This document shows, one piece after another, positions 11,545-24,285 of a stretch of DNA of 64,000 bases (its first letter is position 1; every line of letters begins with the position of its first letter). Source of the DNA: Pleurodeles waltl. Its lineage: Eukaryota > Chordata > Amphibia > Caudata > Salamandridae. The position numbers and the translations under genes are program-made. The stretch lies in NCBI RefSeq assembly GCF_031143425.1, contig NC_090444.1, forward strand, positions 1,345,778,323-1,345,842,322, written 5' to 3'. Under the pieces are notes generated by a model, which searched no databases, was not told the origin of the DNA, and saw only the letters and a program-made list of their open reading frames with translations.

Positions 11545-13972
11545 TGTTAGAACTTGGGTTTCTGGTTGGCTAGGATATGCACCTAAGCCAGGCAGAACCC
11601 ACCACTCTAGTCAGGGTAAGGGAGTTACACACCCAAGATAACCCCTACTCACCCCCTTGGTAGCTTAACCAGAGCAGTCAAGCTTATCTCAGAGGCAATG
11701 TGTAAAGCGTTTGTGTAACACACTCACACCAGTAACACAATAAATACACCACAATGTTATATATAAATATAAGATATAATATACATAAACCATAGAACAA
11801 AACAACATAAATCAGAAGTCACTTTGCCAACTAGGCAGTTGTCAAATACCTTACAATGCATGCAATAAAAGAACGTCAATTACGTTGCAAAACCTCATGA
11901 AAGAAAACAAAGCTATGTATCTTATACAGCCCCTGAAATGGTACTTTTATCCTGACCAGTAAAAGGCATAAAAGTAACATCCATCCATATCAGAGCATGA
12001 AATGAAGCATGTAATGAGGTAAGGCACAGGAATCACCAGCTTTCACGCTAAACATGCCAAGCACGAAGGCCACAGCACATTGTGCTCCTTTTATATGTTA
12101 TACAGTAAACAACCCAAAACATAGGGTACAGGCATACCTGTGCACCCACAACAGTTAATGCAGTAATTTTTGAGGCACATTGGTTGTAAATATTGCCTGG
12201 TGGTGCTCCTGGGATCCTCTCCAGAGGTTTCACACCAAAATGCGGGACGAATGTCCCCAAGCTCAGCACACCAAGTAAGTAAGGCGGAGAACACACAGAA
12301 AACAGCATGGGGGGTCCTCGTCTATGGGCATGCAAGAGACCTTCCACTCACTAAAACCGGTTGCCCGCAAACACATGGTGCAGCCACAGAGACACAATAT
12401 CCTTCTGCCCTCAGCACAGTGACGGTGGCCTCATGGTGGGTTTGACGGTGAAAACAGCTGAGAGGAGCACTGCGTCGCTCAGAGCCTCAGCTACAGAAGT
12501 GGATGCCTGCTTGTGCCCTGGGAGCAATAGATAGTGAGTGCTTCGAGGAAGCCAACAACAGGCTGGTTGGAGGGCCTCCATGGAGATCTTTGCAATGCAC
12601 TGAGCCCGAAGCACTCGGGTAGCACTGCACAGTAAAAAGTAGATTGCTGACCTTGTTAGCATAATGTCCTTTGCTGAGTGACATCTGACTAAATCCCACA
12701 CGAACAGGGAGGGGATGAACAAATCCTTTCCTGGAGAGCACTAGGTGTACCAAAAGCAGGGTGCAGGCAGGCAGGCCAGCAAAAGGGTCCTTGTAGCAAA
12801 GTGGCAGTCTTTTTCTCAGCCCAGCAGGTCAGCACTACAAAGCAACTAAGTCCAATGGTGGTTCCTCCTGGCAGTCCTCTGGCAAGGAGCAGCATGTAGA
12901 GTCCGCAGTGTCTGGTTACAGTCCCACACAGTGTCTAAAATTATGGGGTCAGACCCCCTGTACTTATTCTCAAATGTGGAGGTAACCTCAAAAGACCCAT
13001 AGAAGTGCACAACACCCCCTTTCAATGCCAGCACTTGCTCTAGACATCAGTAGGGGGTAAATGAGCCCTTTGTGTTAGGGCAGGACACAGTCTATACAAA
13101 TGTAAGTGTGCCCTGCCTCCCTCCCTCCCATCCCAGGAAGATCATTTGGTATGGACCTGTAATCCTGTTACACCCCAACCCTCCCTGTGTAATGGCTGTC
13201 TGGAAAGTATGCACAAAGCCCAACTTTCACTCTACCCTGGACATTGATTAGAGTCAGGCTGCAAAGCACAAGAGTCATGAGCACAGTCAAGTGCCCACTT
13301 TCCCAAAACGGTATTTCCACAATAGTAAAGAAAAATCCACCTACAAAAATAAGCAGGATTTCTCACTACCACTCCAAACATACCAAACATGCCCACGCTA
13401 CTCCTCACAGATCAGAAATTACCATGTAAGTACCTTTAAGGGAACTCCCAATGCTAGCCTATGAGAGGAGTTGGCTTCACTGCAGTGAAAAACCCAATAG
13501 GCTGTGCTAGGATATGCCACACAATGAAGGCACATGTCCTACCTTTTCCCTACACAGCACCCTGCCCATAGGGCTACCTAGAGCTTCCCGTCGGGGTGAC
13601 CTATGTGTAGTAAAAGGAGAGTTTCAGGCTTGGCAAGTAACATTAAATGCCAAGTCAATGTGGTAGCAAACTGTACATGCAGGCCCTGCTGTGGGTGTCA
13701 CAAGCTGCACTGCAGGCCCACTAGTGTAGTTAATTTTCAGGCCCTGGGTATAGGGGATACCACTGTGCAAGGAACTTACATGTACATTAAATGTGCCAAA
13801 AAGGCATACGCCAATCATACCAAGTTTAAAGGAGAGAGCACAAGCACTTTAGCACTGATCAGTAGTGATAAAGTGCCCAGGGTCCTAAAGCCAACAAAAA
13901 GAGGGACAGAAAAACAGGAGGAGGAAGGCAAAAAAACTGGGGTTAACCCTGCAAAAAGGGCCAGATCCAACA
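11545..13972 (-). mobile_element. 5' LTR of the minus-strand Gypsy element
   Basis: LTR of about 2.43 kb, starting TGTTAGAACTTGGG and ending GATCCAACA on the plus strand. Its first 200 bases match the LTR at 4093 nearly base for base (TTTCTGGTTGGCTA, AGGCAGAACCCACC, TAACCCCT), and its last 800 bases match 6020-6855. The gag on the minus strand begins about 250 bases to its left, so this is the 5' LTR. The flanks do not match (ATTAA on the left, CCTTC on the right), as expected if the other end of the element lies elsewhere. Its right edge abuts a plus-strand Mag-like gag, into which it inserted. Confidence 0.8.
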
Positions 13973-14555
13973 CCTTCAAATCAAAGAAGCCTTAGAAGCC
14001 AAGTTCAATCCGATGCCAAACATCGACCATGAAAGTTACATTTTCAATCAAGCGAGATGAGAAGTTGGTGAAATGATGGATGACCTTCTTGAGAGAGTTG
14101 ATGTGCTCCTGAAAGATTGCAAATTTAGTGAATTTAACAATGAAGAAATGTGCCTCACAGTCATTGATAGTTGTTTGTCAGAATCATTCAGAAGGCTCAT
14201 GTTGCGAGAGACACTCAGTCTAGAAAAAGTACTGATGGCTACCAGAGCCGAGGAACGGCCATATCGGTAAGCGGCCAACGCGGAAGTGGGGACAGATGCA
14301 AGTCAACATCTTGAAAGGAAGAAAGACTGTTTCCAATGTGGATTTTCATTTCCACATGAAAATAAATGTCCAGCCATCAGACAAAGGTGCGGAAAGGAGA
14401 ATCACTCCATAATTGCTTGCAAAGCGAAAGAGAAACTAATTGTGTCACGGCGAGATGAGAAAATGGACGCCAGAAGATTTCAGAAGCATTCTTACCACAC
14501 CCACAAAGATAAAAAGCAACCTCAACTGCGAAAGGTGAAAGCTAAACAAAGTTGA
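13973..14555 (+). pseudogene. Mag-like Gypsy gag with zinc knuckles
   Basis: Plus-strand gag remnant of a second LTR retrotransposon family. A capsid-type segment EMMDDLLERVDVLLKDCKFS ends with RETLSLEKVLMATRAEE (14073-14270). After a stop and a short gap comes a Cys/His-rich nucleocapsid, DCFQCGFSFPHENKCP and RCGKENHSIIAC (about 14326-14427), with a C-x2-C-x4-H-x4-C-like spacing and a second damaged knuckle. A lysine-rich tail follows to the stop at 14553-14555. The 5' part was cut off by the LTR at 11545-13972. In-frame stops separate the capsid and nucleocapsid parts. Confidence 0.78.
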
Positions 14556-14599
14556 TCTTTATCAAATTCATCCTGCTAGACTTCCTCGAGGTCACCCTC

Positions 14600-15533
14600 A
14601 AGTGATGGTGAAGAAGGTGAATGTGCAATGATCATAGATAAAAAGGAGCAATGGGCATATGTGGGCCTTACCGGTTGTAAAGAAGGCAAATGAACGCCAA
14701 AAATAAGTGAGTTAATGAAACAAAAGAACTCACATGGACAGCACCCCAAGGTCAAATTAAAAGTCAATGGTTGTCTGATAACCTTTATAATCGATAGCGG
14801 AGCATTGATCAACATCATGCCAGTGGAATAATTTAACAGTTTGTCACCTGTACCGTGACTCAGAGCGTCAAATACAAAGGTGTACACATAGACTTCTTCC
14901 AAACCGTTGCAGAATCAAGGATCATTCACAGCGACCTTGTGGCATAAGAAGACATCTGTGCAATCCCCAATCCACGTTCTTCAAGGTACTCCATCTAGCG
15001 CATGCCTGCTTAGTTTTGCAACTGCTGCTGACATGGGACTGATATCTGTCATTTACAACCTAATTATGCAATCTGAAATTGTGAGTCAGTGCCTGTCACT
15101 GTTTCATGACCTAGGAAGGCTTAAAACAATGAAGGTGCAACTTCACATTATTGAAGACATCTGACCTGTTGCACAGCACACAGCAGAAAATCATTTAATC
15201 TACAAGAAGTGGTCGAGAAGGAATTGGAAGAATTGCTGAATTATGACATTATTGAGCGCTCTACTGGTCCCACCCCATTGTTGTTGCCCATAGTGGTAGT
15301 GCCAAAAAAGTGCTGTGGAGGTGCAGTGCACATCGCATGGGTATGTGCCAAGCCAATAAATCAATCTAGAGAGAAAGATACCCTAGTCTGCACATTGCGG
15401 ATATCATTATGCAGCTGAAGGGAGCCAAAGTCTTCTCCCGTTTTCACCTGAACAAAGGATACCGTTAACTCAAACTGGAAGAAAACTGCTTTTACATTAC
15501 TCCTTTTTGACTCATGTTGGTTTGTTCAGATAC
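14600..15533 (+). pseudogene. Mag-like Gypsy protease and N-terminal reverse transcriptase
   Basis: Plus-strand pol continuing from the gag at 13973-14555. Near 14757-14835 a protease core reads KLKVNGCLITFIIDSGA, with the D-S-G-A active-site signature, followed by NIMP. From 15185 the RT begins with VVEKELEELLNYDIIERST and IVVVPKK, then GAKVFSRFHLNKGY and FYITPF up to 15533. Several stops and a frameshift (around 15330-15430) disable it. The frame is interrupted exactly at 15534-15536 (AAA) by Harbinger-1 and resumes at 28661. Confidence 0.82.
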
Positions 15534-15536
15534 AAA

Positions 15537-15566
15537 GGGGCATATTTATATATAAGTTTGACGCAC
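15537..15566. repeat. Left terminal inverted repeat of Harbinger-1
   Basis: Pairs with 28628-28660 on the opposite strand; the shared core is GCATATTTATA followed by TTTGACGCA. Subterminal sequence to 15840 is rich in GACGCAC motifs, probable binding sites for the transposase partner. Confidence 0.8.
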
Positions 15567-15913
15567 AATCAGCGCAAACGTTGCCCGTATTTAAACTTTG
15601 ACACCCGAGCCCGCGGACGACAAAATTCCGCTGTGTGCGTAATTTTTTGGATGTGGCAACCTGCCTTGCGTTAATGATATGCAAGGTAGGGGTTCCGTCC
15701 AAAAAATGTCTTAAACGGCCGTGCGTAGTATTTATGCTTTCGGGCAAAAATGACGCACGGCTTGGAGGCGGAGCCAGAAAATGACGCACAGCCCGATTTG
15801 CATAAAAAATTAACGCCTGGGTCAAGGCAGGCGTTAAAATGGGGCAAACACACCTGTATTTAATCAGAACACACAGAACAAACAGCAGAGCAGCAGAGCA
15901 GCAACAGGGAGCC

Positions 15914-17651
15914 ATGGAGGCCATTCTAATCCAGTGTGCACGCAGACGCAGAGCCCAGCAGCAACAACAGCAGCTACCACAACACCAGCAGGGACCCCAA
16001 AGGCAGCGCAGAAGGCAGGAGAGGATATTCTGCCCAAGAACAACCCTTCAGTGCCTCAGGGAACACAACATCATACAGAGGTACTGGTTGAACTGGCAGG
16101 CCATTCAGCAGCTGCTGCGAAACATTGAACAGCAGTTGGCCCCCACTTTGGTGACACTACGCACCATCCCAACAGATACAAAGCTGCTTGCCGTACTTCA
16201 CATGCTGGCAAGTGGCTCTTTTCCAACAACTGGTGCCCTGGTAGGCGGAATATCACAACCATCATTCTCCGCATTTTTGCCCAAAGTACTGGATGCCATC
16301 ATTCGACTGACACCCCGCCACATCTGCTTCCCTAACACACTGCAGAAGCAGCAGGAAACTAAACAGGGGTTCTACGCAATCAGTGGCTTCCCACACGTCC
16401 TTGGTGCAATCGACTGCACACATGTACGCCTTGTGCCACCTGCTGCAACTGAACACCTCTACCGCAACAGGAAGCACACACGTTCAATCAACGTGCAGGC
16501 CATTGTCGATCACCAAGGAATGTTCACCAACATCGTGCTAAATATCCTGGGAGTGTACATGACTCATTCATCTTCCGTCACTGCACCATCAATCAACACT
16601 TCCAGGATGGACGGTATGGCAATGGACTACTTGTTGGTAAGTACAAAAAGCTACATATATATACACTGCACAGCAACCCTCTAGGACACACAACACATAC
16701 ACCACAACAGCAACATGTCAACAGGAACACACTGAGGTCCTGACATCACTAGCCATGTTTCTTAAGTCACCATTGAACCTGTCACACATCGGAATTTACT
16801 GTACAGCCTAATGTTAAGACATTAATGAGTGTGGTTGCCGAAATGTCACCTTGCAAATTTTAAGTGTCCCAATGACCTTTACATTAATACATTGCATAAG
16901 TCTAAAGGTATGGTCTGTCCAGGGTACTTTAATATGAACGTGTTAATAACACTTTCAATTTTAACTCTGCATGGAACTATCATCTCACCCCCAGTGAAGA
17001 CACACGGACACCTGTATCACAAGTCACAATGCTAGGGAGGGCACACAGTACTGAAAATCCCAAAACTTACTGCTGACAAACGGTTAGCAGACAAACACTT
17101 GCTCAGCCAAGGAAACAACACAATGCAGATGGCATAGCCTACAAGTATAGGATGTCACATTAGTACACAAAAGAGTCACAGACAACACAAGACAACTACT
17201 GCCATTCAAGGTATTTTCAATAGTGCCAGCTACATCAACATGATCCCATTCTTTTTCTCTTGCAGCTGATCAGGGGTATGGCATCCAGCCATGGATAATG
17301 ACACCATTTGGCAACCCGAGTACAGCTGCAGAGCATGCATACAACGAGGCCCATAGGAGGACACGCAGCATTGTCGAGCGGACCTTCGGCATCCTCAAGT
17401 CAAGGTTCTGCTGCCTCAACATCACTGGTGGTAGCCTACTATATTCCCCCGAGATGGTCTGTAAGATCATACTAACATGTTCCATCCTGCACAACATTTG
17501 CATAAGAAGGAACATTCCCCTCCTGGAACCAGACCCACACATGCCTGAAGACGAGGAAGAGGAGGATGCTGCCCTGCAACATGAGGGGGAACAACCAAAC
17601 ACGGCTGCTGGAGTGCGTAGGCGCCAACACATTGTGAACAATTTCTTTTAA
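15914..17651 (+). pseudogene. Harbinger-1 transposase (DDE nuclease), two exons, one frameshift
   Basis: Catalyses excision and insertion of the element in the nucleus. Exon 1 is 15914-16636 (donor GTAAGT), exon 2 is 17266-17651 (acceptor TTGCAG, stop TAA); together they give about 369 residues, normal for the family. I chose the ATG at 15914 over 15839 because the family usually begins with a short basic stretch, here CARRRRAQ plus poly-Gln. The helix-turn-helix region around LLAVLHMLASGSF and GGISQPSFS precedes the first catalytic Asp in GAIDCTHV (codon 16412-16414). The second lies in PGSVHDSF (about 16561) and the Glu in IVERTFG (codon 17376-17378). A one-base deletion near 16537, just before the second Asp, is the only clear lesion; the frame after it stays open to the donor site. 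An acidic tail and VRRRQHIVNNFF end the protein. A polyadenylation signal AATAAA is at 17687-17692. Confidence 0.88.
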
Positions 17652-20600
17652 ATATTATCACCATCACCACTTAATGAACTATTGTAAATAAACACTGATA
17701 AGAAACACCACATCATGGTCTGGCTAATCATTTCTGCACACCTTTAGCTCTAACTAGCAGAAGAAGAGTGTCGCCTCATGGAGCATTGATGATATAACAA
17801 TCAGGACACAGAAAATCCCACTACAAATGTGATGCCTATCATACAACAGTCACATACACACACAATGTAAATGACTGACATCCTGTACAGTTCACCTTTG
17901 AAGGGCAATAGCTGAGGACCACACCTATTACACACATACATGTTGGAAACATGGTTCATCGCAGCATATGGCACACAACTAAAACACCATCACTCAACTA
18001 GGGGAAAACAGGCCTCATACATCAGGCAGTTGGCATGCTTTTGCTTCAGGAACAGGAATGTATGACCAGACTCTTGACACCAGTAAGTCCAACTACATAC
18101 AATCTTTGCAAAGACTATCTGTCACTAGAGTTACACATAAGCAGAACATACACAGCACAAGTGCCACACATATGACAAGCATCCAGCACATCACATCCCA
18201 TCTACATGTCAGCCCTTTTCTAAAAACCTGACACACCCATGCGCCTGGTCACACCCCACCTGTCTGAAGAGGTCCCTGGAATACAAATATGTGTACCCTG
18301 ATATTCCCTCATCTACACATACACACTAACAAGAGTCATCCAGTGTGCCACACCCTTTCCTATGGTATACCATTGTCATAGTACTATCTGACTGCATGGA
18401 CGTCACCTCAAATAATACACTGGTTTGGAGTTTATAAGGCCTGGTATTACCTGTAGATTGCTTCCCGTGTGAAAGGTACTTTAGGCCATTTGAAAGCAAA
18501 TCTCATCCGACAGGACTTGTGAGACACTGATGGAGGCCACACCAGTGATCACCTCCATGCACACCACCCAAATTTACATGCACCGTCCCTGCTGATGCCT
18601 CCTACAGCATAGATGTTGTCATTTTGGCAATTACACCGTTAAGCATTGCTACTAATGTAGCCGTGTAACACTGTTTCTGGGTTTATGTGTCACCTTCAAA
18701 ACAACACAGGACATACACAGTTTGACATGTCAACTGTCTACTGCTCCCTCGGACCAGTCTTAGTCAGACCACTGATTATGTCAATTGTGAAAGAGCTGGA
18801 TCCTGCTTGAGCCTGCATCCTGTCAGCCTGACTGGCACCTGTCCGTGGGTCACCTTAAAGATTCCCGGTAGCCACATATGGACCACACTTGCTGTTCAAA
18901 ACATCTCTTTCCTCAGAGGCTAATTTGTCATTTGCCTCATCAATGTATACTCAAATACATTGTATTGCATCATCTGACTTTTATTTGTATCATATTTGTT
19001 ACAGTGCCCTTGAATAGCTAAATCATGCCCCATCCGTTGTCTGGGCCTCACTAATGCCTAAACTACAAAGTGTGACAGTGTACCTGGGCCACAGCCTGGG
19101 ATGGTGTATGTGGCCTCCAGCAGAACCGGCAACCTCAGATAATGTCCATGAAAAGTCTACACTTTTTAGGACCCAGACAGTTCACATGCTGAGTAACATT
19201 ATCCAAATAATAGAGATGGCTCGTGTGTGGTGAATACCAGCCATATTATTCTGCACAGAGGCTATGATGTTCCCAGATGCATTTGCATCCACAGAGGCCA
19301 ACTTGAGTACAAATGTTGCAATGACACATGCCGGATCCTGACACCTGAGACATTCTCTCACTCAGCACACCAAGGTTGCCCAGTTGAAAGTCTCATTACA
19401 CGTCTTCAGTGACAGGGTGGGACCATCCACGTGTAGGTTACCATGTCCTCAATGACTTTACTCACATTTATCTCCAAAGGATACTCATTAGATACACGAT
19501 TAGCTGCCACTAACTCATGATGAGACCTGGACGTAACAGTGACAACATACACCTTAACAGTTGACACAGGATCAACATTGGACCACACACATGTACATGT
19601 ACCATCCAATCACCAAAGTGGTTGCAAGCAGCCTATCACAGTAGTGTCCCAATTGTAACCTAGCATGAAGATTGAAACATGCCACTAAACCAGGTAATGC
19701 ATTAAGGGCCACACACATCAAAAACCTATTTGCTATTATAACATAAGGAACTGTAAGAATTTGCTATTAAATCAATGCTAAATGGTATGTCTGATTTTTC
19801 TAAAGAAGTAATAGGGCAAACTTCAAATGGGCAAATGGTATTACAGATTTGCAAAAAGAGAATCATACTCAATTTGCATCTATGGGCCTGCTGCCAATGG
19901 TTTAGCATTACAGAAATTGGGAAAACCGTTGATTAATTCGCAAGTCAGGAACAGCAAATCCCAGGGTGCTGGGGGCCTAAGTCCCCCTCTGCTGCAGCCC
20001 AATTAAACACGTTTTACGGACACGTGAAGCACACACATGCTTAAGGGGCATGTGTGCGCTACATGTCTATAGTAAAACATTTTTTTGCTAAATTAACTGG
20101 TAATTAGCACATGGTTACCACCAAAAATGGTTTAGGCGTCAATTGCATTACCTAAATGGCCATTTTGCAATTTGTAAAAGCTTGATACATGTGCTCACAT
20201 ATTAGCTAATAAAGACATCCTGTTAGCTCTTTCATATTTGGAGAGTCGCAATTAGCAATTATCTACATGTGTGCGCAATTATGAGTAATCTCCATTTTGG
20301 CCAATCATTACTATTGCACTATGAATGCCTTCCATACATCCTGTAAGGCATATTTGCTTTCGCTAAGCCCAGTATTTAGCATTTAGCACCGTTAGGTAAA
20401 GCAAATTTGCATGACTCATTTGGACATAAAAAATACATAATTGGCATTATGCGTCATATTTACACGCATACAGCTTGTGCGTCATATTTTTTGACTCACA
20501 GGAGTGCAAATAATGCTGCATCCAAATATTTTTAATAATTGGTAAATAATATTTGGATGCAGCATATTTTTCATCTCTGGAAGTGAAAAATATGCTGCAT

Positions 20601-21129
20601 CCAAATATTATTTACCAATTATTAAAAATATTTGGATGCAGCATTATTTGCACTCCTGTGCGTCAAAAGATATGACGCACAAGCTGTATGCGTGAAAATA
20701 TGACGCATAATGGAAAAAAACAGCAGCCATGTTATGCAGGATGTGATGTAATAGGATATCCTGTTTACAGATTCTGTACAGTGGGTGTACTTTCACTGTC
20801 ACTTTGCAGTCTGTGATTATTCTAGACTGTTTGGCTGTGTGCAAAGTGTTGTCCTGTGATTTTGTGCTTTTGTGTCCAGAGTGCCATCTTACTTGTTGTT
20901 TTGACATTTAAATATTGTTGTATAATACTCTCTGAGTGTGTGTTGTTTACATTTGTCCAGTCCAGTGTTGTATTTATTGTCTGTGGGAGTCAGTTGCGGG
21001 TACTGTTATATAGGGGATAGTTGGGCTCTTCTATTTGTTAAGTTTACTTTGTATTTCCTTACTCCTACTTTCCCCATTATCGCCTTTCTTCTTTTTTTCC
21101 CACTACATTTTCCCCTTTTCTGTGCAGAA
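17652..21129 (+). other. Harbinger-1 spacer between transposase and SANT-A gene
   Basis: No coding sequence is visible. The stretch 17700-19700 is unremarkable AT-rich DNA. About 19708-20190 may be a small MITE (left GGGCCACACACATCAA; weakly matched ends on the right), but I could not settle its ends. A large hairpin occupies 20445-20712. The last 200 bases lead into the SANT-A start and contain pyrimidine-rich tracts. Confidence 0.4.
20445..20712. repeat. Near-perfect 268-bp palindrome (foldback MITE)
   Basis: Two arms of about 128 bases are inverted copies around a roughly 10-base loop at 20573-20582. The left arm starts CATTATGCGTCATATTT and contains GGAGTGCAAATAATGCTGC; the right arm ends AATATGACGCATAATG. 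A few mismatches occur near the outer ends. The outer arms carry TATGACGCA motifs like Harbinger-1's own termini, so this is probably a Harbinger-derived foldback element nested in Harbinger-1. Confidence 0.85.
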
Positions 21130-24100
21130 ATGTTGGGTAGGCCACGTCTTTCCAGGATGGGCGAGGAGGAATTGGGGGGGTTCATATGGCTGGTGTGCCA
21201 TTTCCTCCCACTGATGCTCGAGGCTGGGGGTAGGGTGATACAGGGGTATCACACTGAGGCCCGAAAAGTCCGGTGGGGGAAGGTGCACCATCACTTGGTG
21301 CGTCTGTATGGGAGCCAACGCAATGACCACTAGCTAAAGCACCGCTGGGCTGACCTGATCTCCAGGGAGCAAGATCTGCTGGACCACCTGGGAATCATGA
21401 TTGGTGGCCCTGTTGGTGAGTACAGATCATGTAAATGTGCACAATTAAAAGCTGTGTAGTGACATGAGATGATTGGTACACAATCTGCCAGATAAGTTGC
21501 TGACTGTGTGTAATGCTGAGGAAACATACAGGGTAATTGATGCACTATGTGAAGGATGACAAATGCTAGCAGTCAGGCAGCTCATGCTCTGCAAACTTAC
21601 AGGTTGCTTGTTGCTTAATGTAATTTAGTGCCGCCTTTGTATCAGACAAGCGAAACATTAATGAGGCAATCATGACTCTACAGGTCACAATTGCCAGTGA
21701 AGTATGGATGTACTAACATCATACCTACATATGTTGACGATATAGCTAGACTGACATTGGAAACCCTACATGATGCTGAAAATGAGTGCTGCCTTCACGT
21801 CAATTGATGATAGCAATGTGGCCCAGACATATGTCTCATGTGTGTCTGGTGAGTGTGTAAGGAAAGTGTTCACGGAAGTGCTATGCCTGTTAGGGATTAA
21901 TGTGCTCCTTCATATTTTATTGATACATGCCAGATCTGGACATGAATCATTTTTGGAAAGGAGTCAGGTGCCCTCAGCTAACATCTTAGACATGTATTTT
22001 TTGTTTCTTGTGCCAAAATCCGATTAGGGATGGCAGTCCAAAGGTATGGACTAGGGTACAAACATCTATGTTTGGTGGCAATCACCACTGTTGGGACACA
22101 TCAATTTATGAAACTTTAACAACATGAGGTATTGCCAAAGTCCCTGCCCCTCTGTACAATGTACCTATCTGTCACAAATGTGTCATGACCACATAGGCTG
22201 TTTGACAGGTCATTCAGTCCTCAAGTAACCAGCCTTTGGATGTCTCTCTTGGATGCACATGATGAGACGAATACACACCAATATTGTTGCTGCTCACTAA
22301 TGGAGGTGCATGTTTGCCACCACATGACAGTCAGGGCCACTGCATGTGTGTAGAAGTGTGTGTAACTGTAGCAGGAGACCCATCCTATGTAAATGTTGAC
22401 CGTGAAATATTCCATGCAGTATGAGCATGTCTGAAAGGGTTTCATTACTCATGTCAGCTTACACATTGTTTTTGTAATTGAAATTGTTTGTCAGTGCACT
22501 GATTCTGAGCATATTCTTCCTTCCATGCTTTACAGGTGGACCTGCACCGTACACAGTGGGAGAGGTGGCTTGTTTTGAGGACCCCGACACCTACAGTGAG
22601 TGTTGACATGTGTGTTATGTTTTGTGTTTGCTGGTGATGTGTGATGGACTCCTGTGTGTTGAACACATTGCAAGGTGTGATGCGCTGCCCAATCATTAGT
22701 CTTGTTCCATTAGTGGGATTTCAGTTCTTAGAAAATTTTGAGTTGACCAATGCTTATCCATTTGTCTGATCTAGGGTTTGTAGGTCCTGCTATGAGAACT
22801 GGGGTGAGTCATGTGGAATACACTAGTTACAATAAGAGTTGCACTGGGACTCGTCTCTGACTGAGTCTGCATGTCAGACTCACATTCTCCCAGATAGCTT
22901 CTGCACATGGCTTTTCTGAAGACTGCTGCTTCCCTATTAACCGATGTACTGAGTACACTGTAGGTTGAACCTTCTGGGATCATGTACTTCCACATGTTGT
23001 ACTACAAGTGTGTGGAACTAGAGTGCAAAGGCCTAGGTGTGCATGCTATTCATGATCATGAGTGTTCTTGCTACTTTGTGTCTGTTGAAAATTATGCCTC
23101 ACTGGAAGTATGTGATGTTGACCTAGGTCAGTACATTCTGACATGTGTGGGCCTTGAATAGGACAAGGTTTAGCTGACTCCAATTTGTTGATAGCCCTTA
23201 CTGGTGGTGTGTGTGTGTAGAGCCAAACACATGTTGAGCTTTCTATACACTCCTGGGTGTGCATGTAGTTTGGAATTGTTTGTTGTTCTTCCCCCCCTCA
23301 AACACAGGCATGGGTTTGTGAATAGGGTACCTAGGACTGAAGCAACCAGTATGTTACACATACTTGTGACTACATGAAAGTTTGTTTTGAACCTAGTGTA
23401 CACACTCAGGTATGGCACACGCGTACTGTACTAGCAAATCCTATTACAAATAGCAGACCTTGTGGTTTGTGATTATCATCACATACACTGACATATGTAG
23501 TCCAGGCAATAGGCGGAGTATGTGCAGCATCATTGTTAGCTGACAACTGTCAGTACTTTGATGACAAGTTATTGACAGTTGTTACCCATCATGTAGGTTT
23601 TGGATGTGCTATGTGTGAGATGACCTTTGTAGGCAGGCTTTCCATCTACTTCCTCTGAGACTTTCAATGATCTGTATGGTGATATGAGCTGTTACAAGTA
23701 CACTAGTTGTATTGTCAGATTGACCACTTGTGCTATTTCACACAATGCAGTTCCTATGGTAAATAGTTGCCCTTTGTCTTCACAGCTGCAAACATGACAC
23801 CCGCCCAGAAGCATGAATTTGAGAGGCGGGCCATGAGATACAGACACATCCTGCAGGTGCAGTCGGGGTTCCGAAGGATGGCCCGTACATATTAGTCTGA
23901 TCGGGCCTCCGGAGCATGGTGGGCTTCACCACAGGGTGGCCCAACGTTGCCCACTACAGCCACCACCACCACCACAACCACTGGTTCTCCTCAGGTGGCC
24001 CCACCCACAGTGGGGACAGTTGTCCCAACATCTGCAGCACACCCAGGCCCCAGCAGTGTGACAGCTGCAGGACAGTCCAGTGGGCTAGGCTCCACACGGC

Positions 24101-24285
24101 CACAGAGCACCTCGGCCGGGACACAAACGGCACCAGCACCAACAGTCGACCCAGCGGCATTCCTGGCTTTGGAACATAAGATGGACCGAGTTTTAAAGAA
24201 GGTGAACAATCTTAGCCAGGATGTCAGCTACATAAAGAAGCGGGTCAAATCGATCAGGCGGACCCTCCGGAGGGCCAACCTCTAG
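21130..24285 (+). pseudogene. SANT-A: SANT/Myb-like accessory gene of Harbinger-1, three exons
   Basis: Exon 1 is 21130-21415 (donor GTGAGT), exon 2 is 22536-22595 (acceptor TTTACAG, donor GTGAGT), exon 3 is 23786-24285 (acceptor CTTCACAG). The splice phases fit throughout. Exon 1 encodes a helical SANT/MADF-like domain: MGEEELGGFIWLVCHFLP, then EARKVRWGKVHHHLV and LKHRWADLISREQ, with the spaced tryptophans expected. Exon 2 is short (GGPAPYTVGEVACFEDPD). Exon 3 has a basic helix (TPAQKHEFERRAMRYRH), a Thr/Pro/Ser-rich linker, and a C-terminal helical tail starting FLALEHKMDRVLKKVN and ending in basic residues. Two in-frame stops, TAG at 21331 (CAG expected) and TAG at 23893, disable it. The exon structure recurs at 31819-35500. 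A DNA-binding or transposase-partner role is inferred from the fold and context. Confidence 0.75.

Noticed and set aside
17652..21129. A host gene in the Harbinger-1 spacer
   Set aside because: Only short ORFs (below 90 codons) without motifs; the region lies between two element genes inside the TIRs.
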